Shown here: positions 1-12,947 of the stretch, piece by piece
Layout of the letters: the number at the start of each line of letters is the position of its first letter
Position numbering within the stretch: position 1 is the stretch's first letter
Origin: Klebsiella indica
GTDB lineage: Bacteria; Pseudomonadota; Gammaproteobacteria; Enterobacterales; Enterobacteriaceae
Length of the DNA: 64,000 nt
Reading direction: 5' to 3'
Assembly: GCF_005860775.1 (NCBI RefSeq)
Contig: NZ_VCHQ01000005.1
Span: 62,001 to 126,000, forward strand
The notes under the pieces: model-generated
Seen by the model: the letters and a program-made list of their open reading frames with translations, nothing else
The model's database searches: none
Told to the model about the DNA's origin: nothing
Translations under genes and position numbers: made by a program

Positions 1-2565
<2,565 letters not shown>

Positions 2566-2566
<1 letters not shown>

Positions 2567-3861
2567 TAGCGCTCCTGTGGGTACCCCAATGTCCGCAGCA
2601 TATCGCGAGTAACCAGCACGATACCTTCCTCCGAGCGGTAGAAACGACGAGCATCCTCTTCCGCATTCTCACCAACCACCATACCTTCCGGGATCACGCA
2701 GGCCCGGTCAATAATACAGCGACGCAGACGGCACGAACGGCCAACCCAAACCTCCGGCAACAAGACCGCCGAGTCAATATTACAGAATGAATTCACCCGC
2801 ACGCGCGGGAACAGTACCGACTGCACGACAACAGAACCGGAGATAATACAGCCGCCGGAGACCAGCGAATTCAGGGTCATTCCGTGGCTCCCCGAACGGT
2901 CCTGGACAAATTTTGCCGGTGGCAAAGGTTCCATATGAGTACGAATCGGCCAGTTTTGATCGTACATATCCAGTTCAGGGGTTACCGAAGCCAGGTCGAG
3001 GTTCGCTTTCCAGTACGCCTCCAGGGTTCCGACATCGCGCCAGTAGGGCTCGGATTGTGGATCTGACTGCACGCAGGAGAGCGGGAAGGGATGTGCATAA
3101 GCCATGCCAGTTTTAGTAATTTTTGGAATGATGTCTTTACCAAAATCGTGGCTGGAAATGTCGTCACTGTCGTCTTCTTGCAGAAGCTCGTAAAGATAAT
3201 CAGCATCAAAGACATAAATTCCCATACTTGCCAGTGACTTGCTGGCATCGCCGGGCATTGCCGGAGGGTTAGCCGGTTTTTCGACAAAATCGATGATCTT
3301 ATCGTTCTCATCTACCGCCATCACGCCAAACGCCGATGCTTCTTCGATGGGCACAGGCATACAGGCCACGGTGCAACGTGCGCCTTTTTCGACATGATCG
3401 ATAAGCATGCGCGAGTAGTCCTGCTTGTAAATATGGTCGCCTGCGAGGATAACCACATACTCGGCCTTATAGCGGCGGATAATATCGAGGTTTTGCGTCA
3501 CCGCGTCTGCTGTGCCGCGATACCAGTTTTCCCCCTTCATTCTTTGCTGGGCGGGCAATAGATCGACAAACTCGTTCATCTCTTCATTGAAAAACGACCA
3601 GCCGCGCTGGATATGCTGCACCAGCGTATGGGATTGATATTGAGTGATAATGCCGATGCGGCGAATACCTGAGTTAATACAGTTAGATAATGCAAAATCG
3701 ATAATGCGGAACTTACCGCCGAAATGCACGGCAGGTTTCGCGCGTTTATTGGTTAAATCCTTCAGACGGGTACCACGCCCCCCGGCAAGGATCAGCGCAA
3801 CAGATTTGATCGGCAACTGACGCGCCAGCATCAACGGATCATTCTTTTCTATTCCAACCAT
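2566..3861 (-). CDS. glgC: Glucose-1-phosphate adenylyltransferase (ADP-glucose pyrophosphorylase)
   Basis: Makes ADP-glucose from ATP and glucose-1-phosphate, the committed and allosterically controlled step of bacterial glycogen synthesis. The start at 3859-3861 ([10 protein letters not shown]) gives 431 residues as in E. coli. The frame is open for a further 34 codons upstream, but these are unlike the family, and AAGGAG lies 6 bases before the chosen ATG. The pyrophosphorylase signature [13 protein letters not shown] is at residues 25-37, followed by Lys39, which binds the activator fructose-1,6-bisphosphate in E. coli. A left-handed beta-helix region closes the protein. The Shine-Dalgarno GGA and a second GGGGAG just upstream are of the kind bound by CsrA in the E. 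coli glgC leader; regulation by CsrA here is inferred. Confidence 0.97.
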
Positions 3862-3941
3862 AATTAACTCCTTTTTTACTCCCCAGCTTGCCTGCCCTTC
3901 TCGCCGCGCCGCCGCTTCGAGACCAACCGGAAGCCTCGAGG

Positions 3942-5918
3942 TTACGACCTTTGAAATACGCACAATCCGTGCGCGGGCCCATGCCAGACAGCTATAGTGA
4001 CCGGATTATCCTCTCCGGCGAAAGGTGGAATGGCATGCCATTCCCCCGTTGGTAAAGTCATCTCAGCCACCTCGGCGGTGGCATTGAACGTCATCAACCA
4101 GCGATCGGATAAGACGATCTGCATACGCGGTACGCCGTGCTGCCACTCCTCGGCAGACAGCGGCTGCGCATTCTGGTTTAGCCAGCGCACACGACCGTCT
4201 CCCTCCTGCCACCAGCGGTTTTCGGTTAATGCCGGAATACGCTGGCGCAAATGAATCAGTGCGGCAGTGAACGCGGTCAATCCGCGGTTAGCCTGGTTCC
4301 AGTCCAGCCAGGTCAACACATTGTCCTGGCAGTAAGCATTATTGTTGCCATGCTGACTGTGGCCATGTTCGTCACCCGCCAGCAGCATCGGCGTCCCCTG
4401 CGCCAGCAGCAGCGTTGCCAGCAGGGCATGAACGCTGGCGCGACGTCGTTCAATCACAGCAAGACTCCCTTCTAACCCTTCTATACCATGATTGTTGCTG
4501 TAGTTATTGTTAGTCCCATCGCGATTCTCTTCCCCGTTTGCCTCATTATGTTTCTGATTGAAACAAACGCAGTCGCGAAGGGTAAAACCATCGTGCGCGG
4601 TGACCAGATTGACCGCTGCCGCCGGCGCTCTTCCATTACGCTGAAAGACATCGCTGGACGCGGCAAAACGCTGAGCGAAGTCGCCCAATGAGACATTTTG
4701 TTGTAACCAGAAACGACGCGTGGTATCACGGAAATGGTCGTTCCATTCAGCAAAAAACGGCGGAAAATTACCCACCTGATAGCCGCCAGGGCCAATATCC
4801 CAGGGCTCGGCGATCAGCTTCACTTCCGCCAGGCGCGGGTCATTACGGATAGCCTCAAACAGCGGCGCATCCTGACGAAACGCCGGCGTACGCCCCATCA
4901 CCGAGGCCAGGTCGAAGCGAAAGCCATCAACGTGACACTCATCCACCCAAAAACGCAGGCACTGACGGGCATACTCCACCACGCCGGGGTGGCTGAGGTT
5001 GAGAGTGTTTCCGCAGCCCGTCCAGTTGTGGTAGTCCCCATCTTCTCTGATCCAATAATAGCTACGGTTGTCGATACCGCGCAGAGAGAAGGTCGGCCCT
5101 TCGAGATCGATCTCAGCGCTATGGTTCAGCACCACATCAAGGATCACCTCAATGCCCGCCGCATGCAGTGCTTTTACCGCATCGCGAAACTCCTTCAGCG
5201 CCTGCTCCGGCACGCTGGCGTAGCGCGTATCAAGGGCAAAAATCGCCAGCGGATTGTAGCCCCAGTAATTGCTTAACCCCATCCGCTGAAGACGCGGCTC
5301 ACTGGCAAACTGCGCTACCGGCATCAGCTCCAGCGCGGTAATACCCAGCGCCTTGAAGTAGTCGATCATCACCGGATGCCCCAGCGCGCTGTAGGTGCCG
5401 CGAAGCGCCTCCGGCAGTTCAGGGTGCAGATACGTCAGCCCTTTGACGTGGGCTTCATAAATCACCGTCTTGCCCCACGGCGTGCGCGGCGGCTTATCGC
5501 CGCGCCAGTCATAATGCAGATCCACCACCCGCGACTTTGGCGCTATCGCCGCGCTATCGCGGTTATCGGCAACATGATCGCCGCCGTGAAGACGTTCATC
5601 GTCAGGTAACTCGCCGTCCACCTGATGACAGCAGGGATCGATCAACAGCTTGGCCGGGTTAAAACGATGCCCTCGCGCCGGGTCCCAGGGACCGTGGACG
5701 CGATAGCCGTAACGCAACCCCGGTCCGGCGTCGGCCAGCCAGCCGTGCCAGATATCACCGCTGCGTTCGGGCAGATCAACACGCCGCTCATTGCCCTGTT
5801 CGTCAAATACACAGAGTTCCACCCGTTCCGCATGGGCGGAAAAGAGCGCGAAATTTACCCCTTTACCGTCGTAGCTGGCCCCCAAAGGCGCGGGTTTTCC
5901 TGCTGTGAGTGCGATCAT
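3942..5918 (-). CDS. glgX: Glycogen debranching enzyme (isoamylase type)
   Basis: GH13 enzyme that hydrolyses alpha-1,6 branches of phosphorylase-limit glycogen and releases maltotetraose and maltotriose. The 658 residues are one more than in E. coli. An N-terminal CBM48 beta-sandwich precedes the (beta/alpha)8 barrel. The four GH13 motifs are visible: [14 protein letters not shown] with the catalytic Asp, AEPWDIG with the acid/base Glu, and TAHDGF with the third carboxylate. The ATG overlaps the glgB stop by 4 bp (ATGA at 5915-5918). An 80-bp gap separates it from glgC, so part of the glgC leader may act as a separate regulatory segment. Confidence 0.97.
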   Translation of the reverse strand: MIALTAGKPAPLGASYDGKGVNFALFSAHAERVELCVFDEQGNERRVDLPERSGDIWHGWLADAGPGLRYGYRVHGPWDPARGHRFNPAKLLIDPCCHQVDGELPDDERLHGGDHVADNRDSAAIAPKSRVVDLHYDWRGDKPPRTPWGKTVIYEAHVKGLTYLHPELPEALRGTYSALGHPVMIDYFKALGITALELMPVAQFASEPRLQRMGLSNYWGYNPLAIFALDTRYASVPEQALKEFRDAVKALHAAGIEVILDVVLNHSAEIDLEGPTFSLRGIDNRSYYWIREDGDYHNWTGCGNTLNLSHPGVVEYARQCLRFWVDECHVDGFRFDLASVMGRTPAFRQDAPLFEAIRNDPRLAEVKLIAEPWDIGPGGYQVGNFPPFFAEWNDHFRDTTRRFWLQQNVSLGDFAQRFAASSDVFQRNGRAPAAAVNLVTAHDGFTLRDCVCFNQKHNEANGEENRDGTNNNYSNNHGIEGLEGSLAVIERRRASVHALLATLLLAQGTPMLLAGDEHGHSQHGNNNAYCQDNVLTWLDWNQANRGLTAFTAALIHLRQRIPALTENRWWQEGDGRVRWLNQNAQPLSAEEWQHGVPRMQIVLSDRWLMTFNATAEVAEMTLPTGEWHAIPPFAGEDNPVTIAVWHGPAHGLCVFQRS

Positions 5919-8101
5919 TCCGCCTCCCGCACCAGCCAGATCGTCGCCAGCGGCGGCAACGTAATCGAAAGGGAGTGCGCACGGCCGTGGCTGGCAATCG
6001 CGTCGCTTGCCACAATTCCGCCATTGCCGGTATTACTCCCGTGGTAATACATTGAATCGGTGTTCAGCTCTTCACGCCAGCGGCCAGGCTGGTTGATGCC
6101 AAAGCGATAGTCATAACGCGGCACCGGGGTAAAGTTGCTGGCGACGATAATTTCATTACCCGCTCTGTCGCGACGCACAAAGATAAACACCGAGCGCTCA
6201 TGATCGTCCACCACCAGCCATTCAAAGCCATAAGGATCGAAATCCAGTTCATGCAACGCTTTGTGGTGACGATAGGTGTGGTTTAAATCGCGCACCAGCC
6301 GCTGGACGCCGTGATGCCAGTTATCCCCACCGTCCAGCAGGTGCCAGTCAAGGCTTGCGTCATGATTCCACTCGCGCCCCTGAGCAAATTCATTCCCCAT
6401 AAACAGCAGCTTTTTACCCGGGAAGGCAAACAACCAGCCGTAATAGGCGCGCAGATTAGCGAATTTCTGCCAGGCGTCGCCCGGCATGCGGTCGAGAAGT
6501 GATTTTTTCCCGTGTACCACTTCGTCGTGGGAGAGCGGCAGGACAAAATTTTCGGTGTAGTTGTAGAGCATACCGAAGGTCATCTTGTCGTGATGATAAC
6601 GGCGATGCACCGGGTCGAGCTTCATATAATCGAGAGTGTCGTGCATCCAGCCGAGGTTCCACTTGAACCAGAATCCCAACCCCCCCGTGGAGGAAGGACG
6701 TGAAACTCCGGCAAAATCGGTGGACTCTTCCGCCATCGTCACCGCCCCAGGCGTCTGTTCACCCAGCACCCGGTTGGTATTACGCAGGAACTCAATCGCT
6801 TCAAGGTTTTCCCGGCCGCCATATTCATTCGGCACCCACTCGCCGTCTTTGCGACTGTAGTCGCGATAAATCATGGATGCCACCGCATCCACCCGCAGCG
6901 CATCAATGCCAAAGCGTTCAACCCAGTACAGGGCATTGCCGACCAGATAATTGCTGACCTCGCGACGACCATAGTTGTAAATCAGTGTGTTCCAGTCCTG
7001 ATGGTAGCCTTCACGCGGGTCGCTATGCTCATACAGCGACGTACCATCAAACGAGGCGAGGGCAAAATCATCTACCGGGAAATGACCCGGAACCCAGTCA
7101 AGGATGACGTTGAGGCCTGCGGCGTGCGCAGCGTTAATAAAATAGCGGAAATCCTCTCGCGTCCCGAAGCGGCGGGTTGGCGCATACAGCCCGGTTGGCT
7201 GATATCCCCAACTGCCATCAAACGGATGCTCGTTAACCGGCAACAGTTCCAGATGCGTAAACCCCATCCATTTGGCGTAAGGCACCAGTTGATCGGCAAG
7301 TTCGCGGTAGCTCAGCCAGAAGTTATTATCGGTATGGCGACGCCAGGAACCGAGGTGTACTTCATAAATTGATATTGGCGCATCAAACTGATTCGCCCGC
7401 TTGCGTGCTTCCGGCTGTTCGACCTTCTCCGGCAGCCCGCAAATCAGCGAGGCGCTATCCGGGCGCATCTGCGCTTCAAACGCGTAGGGATCGGACTTCA
7501 CCCGCAAATGACCATGAGCATCGATAAGCTCAAATTTATACAACTGGCCGTTGAGCGCGCCAGGAACAAACAGTTCCCAGATACCGGATTCTTTGCGCAA
7601 TCGCATTGGATGACGGCGACCATCCCAATAATTAAACTGTCCGACGACCGAAACCCGTTGAGCGTTAGGCGCCCAGACCGAAAAACGGGTACCCACGACG
7701 CCATCCATCGTGTCGGCGTGCGCGCCCAGCGTTTCATAGGGTCGCAGATGCGTACCTTCCGACAACAGCCAGACATCCAGATCCTGCAACAACGGGCCAA
7801 AACGGTACGGATCATCAATCAAATTTTGCTGACCGTGCCAGGTGACGGCCAGCTGATAACGAAAAGGGTTTTTACGCCGCGGCAGAACACCGCTAAAGAA
7901 ACCGCGCGAATCAAGGCATTCTAGTTTGCCGACTTTGCGCCCGGTTTTTGGTTCGATGACCCACACATCGGTGGCATCGGGTAATAATGCACGAACTTCC
8001 AGCCCTGCGTCGGTGTAATGCATGCCAAGCACGGAAAAAGGGTCCGCAAAATAGCCGGCAATAAGCGCATTAATCACGTCCTTATCAATACGATTAGACA
8101 T
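5915..8101 (-). CDS. glgB: 1,4-alpha-glucan branching enzyme
   Basis: GH13 transglycosylase that introduces alpha-1,6 branches into glycogen. The length of 728 residues is identical to E. coli GlgB. N-terminal N1/CBM48 modules (up to about residue 225) precede the barrel. The catalytic sequences [10 protein letters not shown] (nucleophile Asp), MAEEST (acid/base Glu) and [10 protein letters not shown] (stabilising His-Asp) match the E. coli positions near 405, 458 and 525. It is the first gene of the operon. The start ATG (8099-8101) has AGGA about 8 bases upstream, and the leader contains a stem-loop with GGA in its loop (described separately). Confidence 0.98.
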   Translation of the reverse strand: MSNRIDKDVINALIAGYFADPFSVLGMHYTDAGLEVRALLPDATDVWVIEPKTGRKVGKLECLDSRGFFSGVLPRRKNPFRYQLAVTWHGQQNLIDDPYRFGPLLQDLDVWLLSEGTHLRPYETLGAHADTMDGVVGTRFSVWAPNAQRVSVVGQFNYWDGRRHPMRLRKESGIWELFVPGALNGQLYKFELIDAHGHLRVKSDPYAFEAQMRPDSASLICGLPEKVEQPEARKRANQFDAPISIYEVHLGSWRRHTDNNFWLSYRELADQLVPYAKWMGFTHLELLPVNEHPFDGSWGYQPTGLYAPTRRFGTREDFRYFINAAHAAGLNVILDWVPGHFPVDDFALASFDGTSLYEHSDPREGYHQDWNTLIYNYGRREVSNYLVGNALYWVERFGIDALRVDAVASMIYRDYSRKDGEWVPNEYGGRENLEAIEFLRNTNRVLGEQTPGAVTMAEESTDFAGVSRPSSTGGLGFWFKWNLGWMHDTLDYMKLDPVHRRYHHDKMTFGMLYNYTENFVLPLSHDEVVHGKKSLLDRMPGDAWQKFANLRAYYGWLFAFPGKKLLFMGNEFAQGREWNHDASLDWHLLDGGDNWHHGVQRLVRDLNHTYRHHKALHELDFDPYGFEWLVVDDHERSVFIFVRRDRAGNEIIVASNFTPVPRYDYRFGINQPGRWREELNTDSMYYHGSNTGNGGIVASDAIASHGRAHSLSITLPPLATIWLVREAE

Positions 8102-8121
8102 GGTTTCGTCCTGTTGTAGGT

Positions 8122-8146
8122 GTCGCCCTTTCCTGCATGCGGCGAC
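8122..8146 (-). promoter_or_regulatory. Stem-loop in the glgB leader with a GGA loop
   Basis: On the minus strand a 6-bp stem (GTCGCC 8141-8146 with GGCGAC 8122-8127) encloses a 13-base loop that contains AGGA. It ends about 20 bases before the glgB ATG and close to the Shine-Dalgarno AGGA. GGA exposed in a hairpin loop is the classical CsrA recognition form, and CsrA is known to repress glycogen genes in E. coli. On the plus strand the same structure is followed by seven T residues and looks like a terminator, but no plus-strand gene precedes it. The rest of 8102-8354 holds the glgB promoter region and the asd terminator. Confidence 0.4.
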
Positions 8147-8305
8147 TTTTTTTGCCCTGAACGACGCAGCACATTTTGCACCTTCCTGCGCCGTCCCACC
8201 TTCAGGTAAGGAAACACCATGGCTCCTTACTTAAAGCATAGCCAAGGCTGAATTACCTCCGTTAAGAAAAATAAAAAACATTCGCGTCTACTCCCTGTAT
8301 TACGC

Positions 8306-8335
8306 AAAAAAAAGGGGTGATTCAACACCCCTTTT
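8306..8335 (-). terminator. Rho-independent terminator of asd
   Basis: Read on the minus strand, GGGGTG (8326-8331) pairs with CACCCC (8314-8319) across a 6-base loop, and the stem is followed by eight T residues (8306-8313). It begins about 20 bp after the asd stop codon and separates asd from glgB. Confidence 0.93.
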
Positions 8336-8354
8336 CTCATCTTGTGACAATGAA

Positions 8355-9461
8355 TTACGCTAATTGCTTTAACATGCGACGGAGCGGCTCGGCGGCTCCC
8401 CACAACAGCTGATCGCCAACGGTGAAGGCCGACAGATACTCCGGCCCCATATTCAGTTTACGCAGGCGGCCCACCGGCGTGCTCAAGGTGCCGGTGACGG
8501 CGGCCGGAGTCAGCTCACGCATGGTAATGTCGCGATCGTTCGGTACCACTTTGGCCCACGGATTATGCGCGGCCAGCAGTTCCTCAACGGTCGGGATAGA
8601 AACATCTTTTTTCAACTTAATCGTGAACGCCTGGCTATGGCAGCGCAGGGCGCCAACGCGAACACACAGACCGTCGACCGGGATCGGAGAAGCCGTCGCG
8701 AGGATTTTGTTGGTCTCCGCCTGCCCTTTCCACTCTTCACGGCTCTGACCGTTATCCAGCTGTTTGTCGATCCATGGGATCAGGCTGCCCGCCAGCGGAA
8801 CGCCGAAGTTGTCCACCGCCAGCTCTCCGCTGCGGGTCAACGAGGTCACTTTGCGTTCAATATCAAGGATCGCAGAAGCCGGGTCCGCCAGTTCAACGGC
8901 AACATGGTTGTACAGTTGCCCCATCTGGCCCAGCAACTCACGCATATGACGCGCACCGCCGCCGGATGCCGCCTGATACGTCGCCACGCTGACCCACTCG
9001 ACCAGATCCTGAGCAAACAGGCCGCCGAGAGACATCAGCATCAGACTGACGGTACAGTTGCCGCCGACAAAGGTTTTCACGCCATTATTCAGACCGGCGG
9101 TGATCACATCCTGGTTCACCGGGTCAAGAATAATGATGGCGTCCTCTTTCATACGCAGCGAAGACGCTGCGTCGATCCAGTAACCCTGCCAGCCGCTTTC
9201 ACGCAGCTTTGGATAAATATCGTTGGTGTAATCGCCGCCCTGACACGTGACAATAATATCCAGCGCCTTCAGCGCTTCCAGATCAAACGCATCCTGAAGC
9301 GTGCCACCGGTGCGTCCTCCAAAGGAGGGTGCAGGCTGCCCCAGTTGAGAGGTGGAGAAAAAAACAGGGCGAATGGCGTCAAAGTCGCGCTCTTCAACCA
9401 TGCGTTGCATGAGAACAGAGCCGACCATTCCGCGCCAGCCGATAAAACCAACATTTTTCAT
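8355..9461 (-). CDS. asd: Aspartate-semialdehyde dehydrogenase
   Basis: Reduces beta-aspartyl phosphate to aspartate semialdehyde with NADPH, the branch step leading to lysine, diaminopimelate, methionine and threonine. The 368 residues are one more than E. coli Asd. The NADP loop GWRGMVGS is at residues 8-15, the catalytic Cys136 lies in VGGNCTVSL, and His275 lies in LRCHSQAF. It is monocistronic, with its own terminator immediately downstream. The start ATG (9459-9461) is preceded by a GCAGGAAT-type ribosome site. Confidence 0.98.
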   Translation of the reverse strand: MKNVGFIGWRGMVGSVLMQRMVEERDFDAIRPVFFSTSQLGQPAPSFGGRTGGTLQDAFDLEALKALDIIVTCQGGDYTNDIYPKLRESGWQGYWIDAASSLRMKEDAIIILDPVNQDVITAGLNNGVKTFVGGNCTVSLMLMSLGGLFAQDLVEWVSVATYQAASGGGARHMRELLGQMGQLYNHVAVELADPASAILDIERKVTSLTRSGELAVDNFGVPLAGSLIPWIDKQLDNGQSREEWKGQAETNKILATASPIPVDGLCVRVGALRCHSQAFTIKLKKDVSIPTVEELLAAHNPWAKVVPNDRDITMRELTPAAVTGTLSTPVGRLRKLNMGPEYLSAFTVGDQLLWGAAEPLRRMLKQLA

Positions 9462-9762
9462 AACATATTCCTGCGAGGTGTGTGCTGTTTGTTCCAGGCC
9501 AGTTTCCTACTGGTTAGCCCCTCACATTACAAAATGCAGCTAAAGTCGCAAGTGAAATTAATCAATGATTGACCACTAATCAGTAACACGGCTAATTCCG
9601 TATTGCGGCTGACGCCATTGGTTTCAGAAAACCATAATAATTATCAGTGAATTAGCCAGAATGATGAACGATGCCATCTTTGGCGCATTCCCCGTAAAGG
9701 GAAATTAGCCGGGGTCGAAAGTGATAATATTTCGCTAAAAAAATCGCGGGAGAAAGGGGATT
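9462..9762. other. Intergenic region between asd and gntU
   Basis: About 300 bp without a coding frame that can be supported. It must hold the asd promoter (minus strand, near 9480-9600). No convincing -35/-10 pair, riboswitch or repeat could be assigned by eye. Confidence 0.5.
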
Positions 9763-9790
9763 AACCCGGCCGTGTTTTACTTCGCCGGGT
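9763..9790 (-). terminator. Hairpin downstream of gntU
   Basis: ACCCGGC (9784-9790) pairs with GCCGGGT on the minus strand (9764-9770) about 15 bp after the gntU stop. The following bases are TTAATC rather than a T-run, so it may be a weak terminator or an mRNA-stabilising hairpin. Confidence 0.55.
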
Positions 9791-9804
9791 CATTATTCAG
9801 ACGC

Positions 9805-11145
9805 TTAGCTCAACAGCGTAAACGCAATCATACCGACAATCGCGCCAACCGTGCCGAGGATGGTTTCCATCAACGTCCAGGTCTTCAGCGTTTGCGCTTC
9901 TGTTGCGCCGGTGAACTTACCGAACAACCAGAAACCCGCATCGTTGACGTGGCTGACCACAATAGACCCACCGGCGATACAGATAGAGAGCGCCGCCATC
10001 TGCGCGCCGCTGTAGTGCAGTTGTTCGATAACCGGCATCACCAGGCCCACGGCCGTCAGGCAGGCGACGGTCGCAGAGCCCTGAATAATACGCACCGCCG
10101 CCGCCAGCACGAAGCAGGTGATCGCAATTGGCAGCCCCATACCGGTCAGCGCTTCGCCGAGCGCCGGACCTACTCCGGAATCCACCAGTACCTGCTTGAA
10201 CACGCCGCCCGCCCCGATGACCAACAGGATAATCCCCGCAGGCTGGAGCGCATGGCCGCAAATCTCCATTACGCGATCTTTCGCCATTCCCTGACGCACC
10301 GCCAGCCCATAGATAGCCACCAGGCAGGCCACCAGGATAGCGGTAAATGGATGGCCGATAAATTCAAACCATTCATAGGCCGCTGAGCCCTCTGCTACGA
10401 AACGCGCGGCGATGGTTTTCAGGCCAACCAGCACTAACGGCAACAGAATTAACGCCAGGCTAAAGCCAAATGACGGCATTTTGCCTTCACCAAGGTGCGG
10501 CTCGCTAATATCATCGGGAATATGCAGCTCAACGTAGCGGCTGATAAAATTGCCCCACAGCGGCCCGGCAATAATCATCCCCGGAATTGCGGCGCACAGA
10601 CCAATCAGGATCATCCAGCCAAAGTCAGCGTGCATCTGAGAAGCCAGCAGCATCGGCGCCGGCCCCGGCAGCAGGAATGCCGCCGCAGCGGCGACCCCGG
10701 CAAACAGCGGGATCACCAGCTTCACAAGGTTGGTGCCGGTGTGACGCGCCATTGAGAAAGCCACGCTAATCAGCAACACGATCGCCACTTCAAAAAACAG
10801 CGGCAGCGCACAAATAAGCCCGGCCAGGCCTATCGCGTAGTGAGCGCGATTATGGCCAAAGGACTTCAGCATCTTGACGGCAATCTGGTCGACCGCGCCG
10901 GTTTCATGCAAAATTTTACCGAACATCGCCCCTAGCGCGACGACAACGGCCAGAAAGCCCAGCGTGCCGCCCATCCCCTTTTCCATCGTCGCCGCGATTT
11001 TATCCAACGGCATACCGGAAAAAAGCCCTGCGCCAATAGAAACCACCATCAAAGCCAGGAAAGCATGCATACGCGCCTTCATGACTAAAAACAGCAGCAG
11101 CAAAACGGAGCCGACTGCTGTTAAAACAAGCGTTAATGTACTCAC
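9805..11145 (-). CDS. gntU: Low-affinity gluconate transporter
   Basis: Integral inner-membrane H+/gluconate symporter of the GntP family. The 446 residues equal E. coli GntU, with about 12 to 14 hydrophobic segments. Characteristic stretches include FLAVVVALGAMFGKILHETGA near residue 65 and the C-terminal FGKFTGATEAQT. The start codon is GTG (11143-11145) and overlaps the gntK stop (GTGA), so it is translationally coupled to the kinase. Transport and phosphorylation of gluconate are thus produced together under GntR control. Confidence 0.97.
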   Translation of the reverse strand: MSTLTLVLTAVGSVLLLLFLVMKARMHAFLALMVVSIGAGLFSGMPLDKIAATMEKGMGGTLGFLAVVVALGAMFGKILHETGAVDQIAVKMLKSFGHNRAHYAIGLAGLICALPLFFEVAIVLLISVAFSMARHTGTNLVKLVIPLFAGVAAAAAFLLPGPAPMLLASQMHADFGWMILIGLCAAIPGMIIAGPLWGNFISRYVELHIPDDISEPHLGEGKMPSFGFSLALILLPLVLVGLKTIAARFVAEGSAAYEWFEFIGHPFTAILVACLVAIYGLAVRQGMAKDRVMEICGHALQPAGIILLVIGAGGVFKQVLVDSGVGPALGEALTGMGLPIAITCFVLAAAVRIIQGSATVACLTAVGLVMPVIEQLHYSGAQMAALSICIAGGSIVVSHVNDAGFWLFGKFTGATEAQTLKTWTLMETILGTVGAIVGMIAFTLLS

Positions 11146-11675
11146 TCGTGACTGCCTTTGTTAATCACCTCAATGGTGCTGGCGACCACACCCTCCAATG
11201 GCTGATCGATATCAACGACGAAAACATCGTGTTCATCCGTCCCCGGCTCTTGCAGCGTTGCAAACTGCGTGACCAGCATCTGGGTTTTGAAGAAGTGGCC
11301 TTTACGCGCCTTCAGGCGTTTTTCAATGACCGCAAAATCGCCCTTCAGGTAGATAAAAGAGAGATTCGGATTGCCTTTACGCAGAATGTCGCGATAGCTC
11401 TTTTTCAGCGCAGAACAGACAATCAACGACACTTCATTGGTGCGCTGCATGGCAAATGCGGCATCGTTCAGCGCCTGCAGCCACGGCGTACGATCATCGT
11501 CATTCAACGGTTCGCCGGACGCCATTTTGTTGATATTGCTGCGCGGATGCAGAAAGTCGCCGTCGAGAAACGCGGCATGTAGTTGATGCGCCACTTCGCT
11601 GGCGACAGCAGATTTACCGCTGCCGGAAACGCCCATCAGGACATAAATGTGGTGATCATGGTTAGTCGTGCTCAA
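11142..11675 (-). CDS. gntK: Gluconokinase (thermoresistant type)
   Basis: Phosphorylates gluconate to 6-phosphogluconate for the Entner-Doudoroff and pentose phosphate pathways. The 177-residue protein begins with TTG at 11673-11675, supported by GGGAGG six bases upstream and by a sequence matching E. coli GntK from the first residue (MSTTNHDHHIYVLMG). The Walker A loop GVSGSGKS is at residues 15-22. The C-terminus is two residues longer than in E. coli. Transcription should be repressed by GntR through the two operators at 11751-11779. Confidence 0.97.
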   Translation of the reverse strand: MSTTNHDHHIYVLMGVSGSGKSAVASEVAHQLHAAFLDGDFLHPRSNINKMASGEPLNDDDRTPWLQALNDAAFAMQRTNEVSLIVCSALKKSYRDILRKGNPNLSFIYLKGDFAVIEKRLKARKGHFFKTQMLVTQFATLQEPGTDEHDVFVVDIDQPLEGVVASTIEVINKGSHE

Positions 11676-11750
11676 AGCTTCCTCCCACTGGACACATACG
11701 CGCAGCTCTGACTGCTTTAAACAGTGTGAATATGCTCGCGTAGCGATGAA

Positions 11751-11779
11751 TTGTTACGGGTAACTGTTATCGGTAACAT
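11751..11779 (-). promoter_or_regulatory. Tandem GntR operators upstream of gntKU
   Basis: Two overlapping palindromic sites lie 76-104 bp before the gntK start: CTGTTATCGGTAACAT at 11764-11779, which is the reverse complement of the known GntR consensus ATGTTACCGATAACAG, and TTGTTACGGGTAACTG at 11751-11766. The E. coli gntK promoter also has two GntR sites. Confidence 0.88.
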
Positions 11780-11833
11780 TGTCATGCCGACGATGTGGAG
11801 AAGCAATAACCATTGCTGTCAGATGTGAATATG

Positions 11834-11849
11834 TGTGATCTACTTCAAA
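11834..11849. promoter_or_regulatory. Possible CRP half-site upstream of gntK
   Basis: TGTGA-TCTACT-TCAAA has one perfect and one degraded CRP half with the correct 6-bp spacing. gntKU of E. coli is CRP-activated, so a site is expected here. The match alone is weak. Confidence 0.3.
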
Positions 11850-11858
11850 TTTGTCAGT

Positions 11859-12854
11859 TTAAATAGATCCGCCTGGTGACAATGTGAAACCTAAATCTAA
11901 CATCTCTGGCGTAACCACTTCACCGCGAATACGCGCCAGCAAACGTTCAGCGCCAATCCGCCCCATTCGTTCACGCGGCGTGAGGACGCTGGCCAGACGC
12001 GGCTCCATCACCTGGCCGATATCATGGCCGTGGAAACCGGCGATCGCCATGTCGTCAGGGATCCTCAGCCCCAGGCGCTGACACTCGAATGCAGCGCCGA
12101 CCGCAAGGTCGTCGTTGGTGCAGAAGATGCCGTCAAGCTGCGGATATTCGCGGCGCGCCTGACGCATCAGCTCAATCCCCGAGGAATAAGACGAAGACTG
12201 CTCGACCATCACGCTGTAGGGCGTCATCCCGGCATCAAGCATTGCCTGCTCATACCCTTTCTGTTTGATGATGGTACGTTCATCAAGGCGCGCGCCCAGA
12301 TAGGCAACGTGACGGTGGCCACGGTTGATTATCGCCGCGGTCATCTGGCGCGCCGCTTCAAAGTTATCAAAACCGACGGCAATATCGAGACACGGCGACT
12401 TACTGTCCATCAGTTCAACCACCGGGATACCCGCCACTTCAATCATCTTCAGGGTACGTGGCGTATGGGTTCGTTCGGTAAGGATCAGGCCATCGATGTT
12501 CCATGAGAGCATCGATTCCAGGCGTTTTTCTTCCATATCCGGCTTATAACCATAGTGCGCCAGCATGGTCTGGTAGCCGAAAGCGTCGGTCACGCTTTCA
12601 ATGCCGCGCAGCACTTCCGAAAATACCTGATTCGTTAGCGAGGGCAACAGCACGCCAATGGCGCGGCTGGTTGCATTGGAAAGGATGTCAGGCGCGCGAT
12701 TCGGAATATAACCCAGTTCATCGAGAGCAACGGCAATCTTGCCACGCAGCGCTTCGGAAACCTGTTCCGGGTTACGTAAGTAGCGGCTGACCGTCATTTT
12801 GGTCACGCCGACAAGATCGGCGACATCCTGAAGTACGGGTCTTTTCTTTTTCAT
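11859..12854 (-). CDS. gntR: Gluconate operon repressor GntR (LacI family)
   Basis: LacI/GalR-type repressor of the gluconate (GntI) genes; gluconate releases it from DNA. The start at 12852-12854 (MKKKRPVLQD) gives 331 residues, the E. coli length, and has AGGA close upstream. A 19-codon in-frame extension is not conserved. The N-terminal helix-turn-helix is at about residues 8-27 (LQDVADLVGVTKMTVSRYL), followed by the hinge and a periplasmic-binding-protein-like sensor domain. It lies upstream of gntK in the same direction, with the gntK operators in the space between them. Confidence 0.97.
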   Translation of the reverse strand: MKKKRPVLQDVADLVGVTKMTVSRYLRNPEQVSEALRGKIAVALDELGYIPNRAPDILSNATSRAIGVLLPSLTNQVFSEVLRGIESVTDAFGYQTMLAHYGYKPDMEEKRLESMLSWNIDGLILTERTHTPRTLKMIEVAGIPVVELMDSKSPCLDIAVGFDNFEAARQMTAAIINRGHRHVAYLGARLDERTIIKQKGYEQAMLDAGMTPYSVMVEQSSSYSSGIELMRQARREYPQLDGIFCTNDDLAVGAAFECQRLGLRIPDDMAIAGFHGHDIGQVMEPRLASVLTPRERMGRIGAERLLARIRGEVVTPEMLDLGFTLSPGGSI

Positions 12855-12908
12855 CGTCCTGACTGTGATAAATGGGAGACATTTTCCCAGTTTATCACGG
12901 ACAAAGCT

Positions 12909-12937
12909 CAACCTTTCCTGATCCTTAGGAAAGGTTG
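12909..12937 (-). terminator. Terminator hairpin after yhhW
   Basis: A perfect 11-bp inverted repeat (CAACCTTTCCT at 12909-12919 and its complement at 12927-12937) with a 7-base loop starts about 11 bp after the yhhW stop. The T-tail is short (GAGCTTTGT), so termination may be partial. Confidence 0.7.
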
Positions 12938-12947
12938 ATTAAATTAT

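Noticed and set aside
3862-3963. N-terminal extension of GlgC by 34 codons
   Set aside because: Not conserved, and the ATG at 3861 has a good ribosome site and gives the family length.
8122-8153. Plus-strand rho-independent terminator (stem plus seven T)
   Set aside because: No plus-strand gene lies upstream; the structure is better explained as part of the glgB leader on the minus strand.
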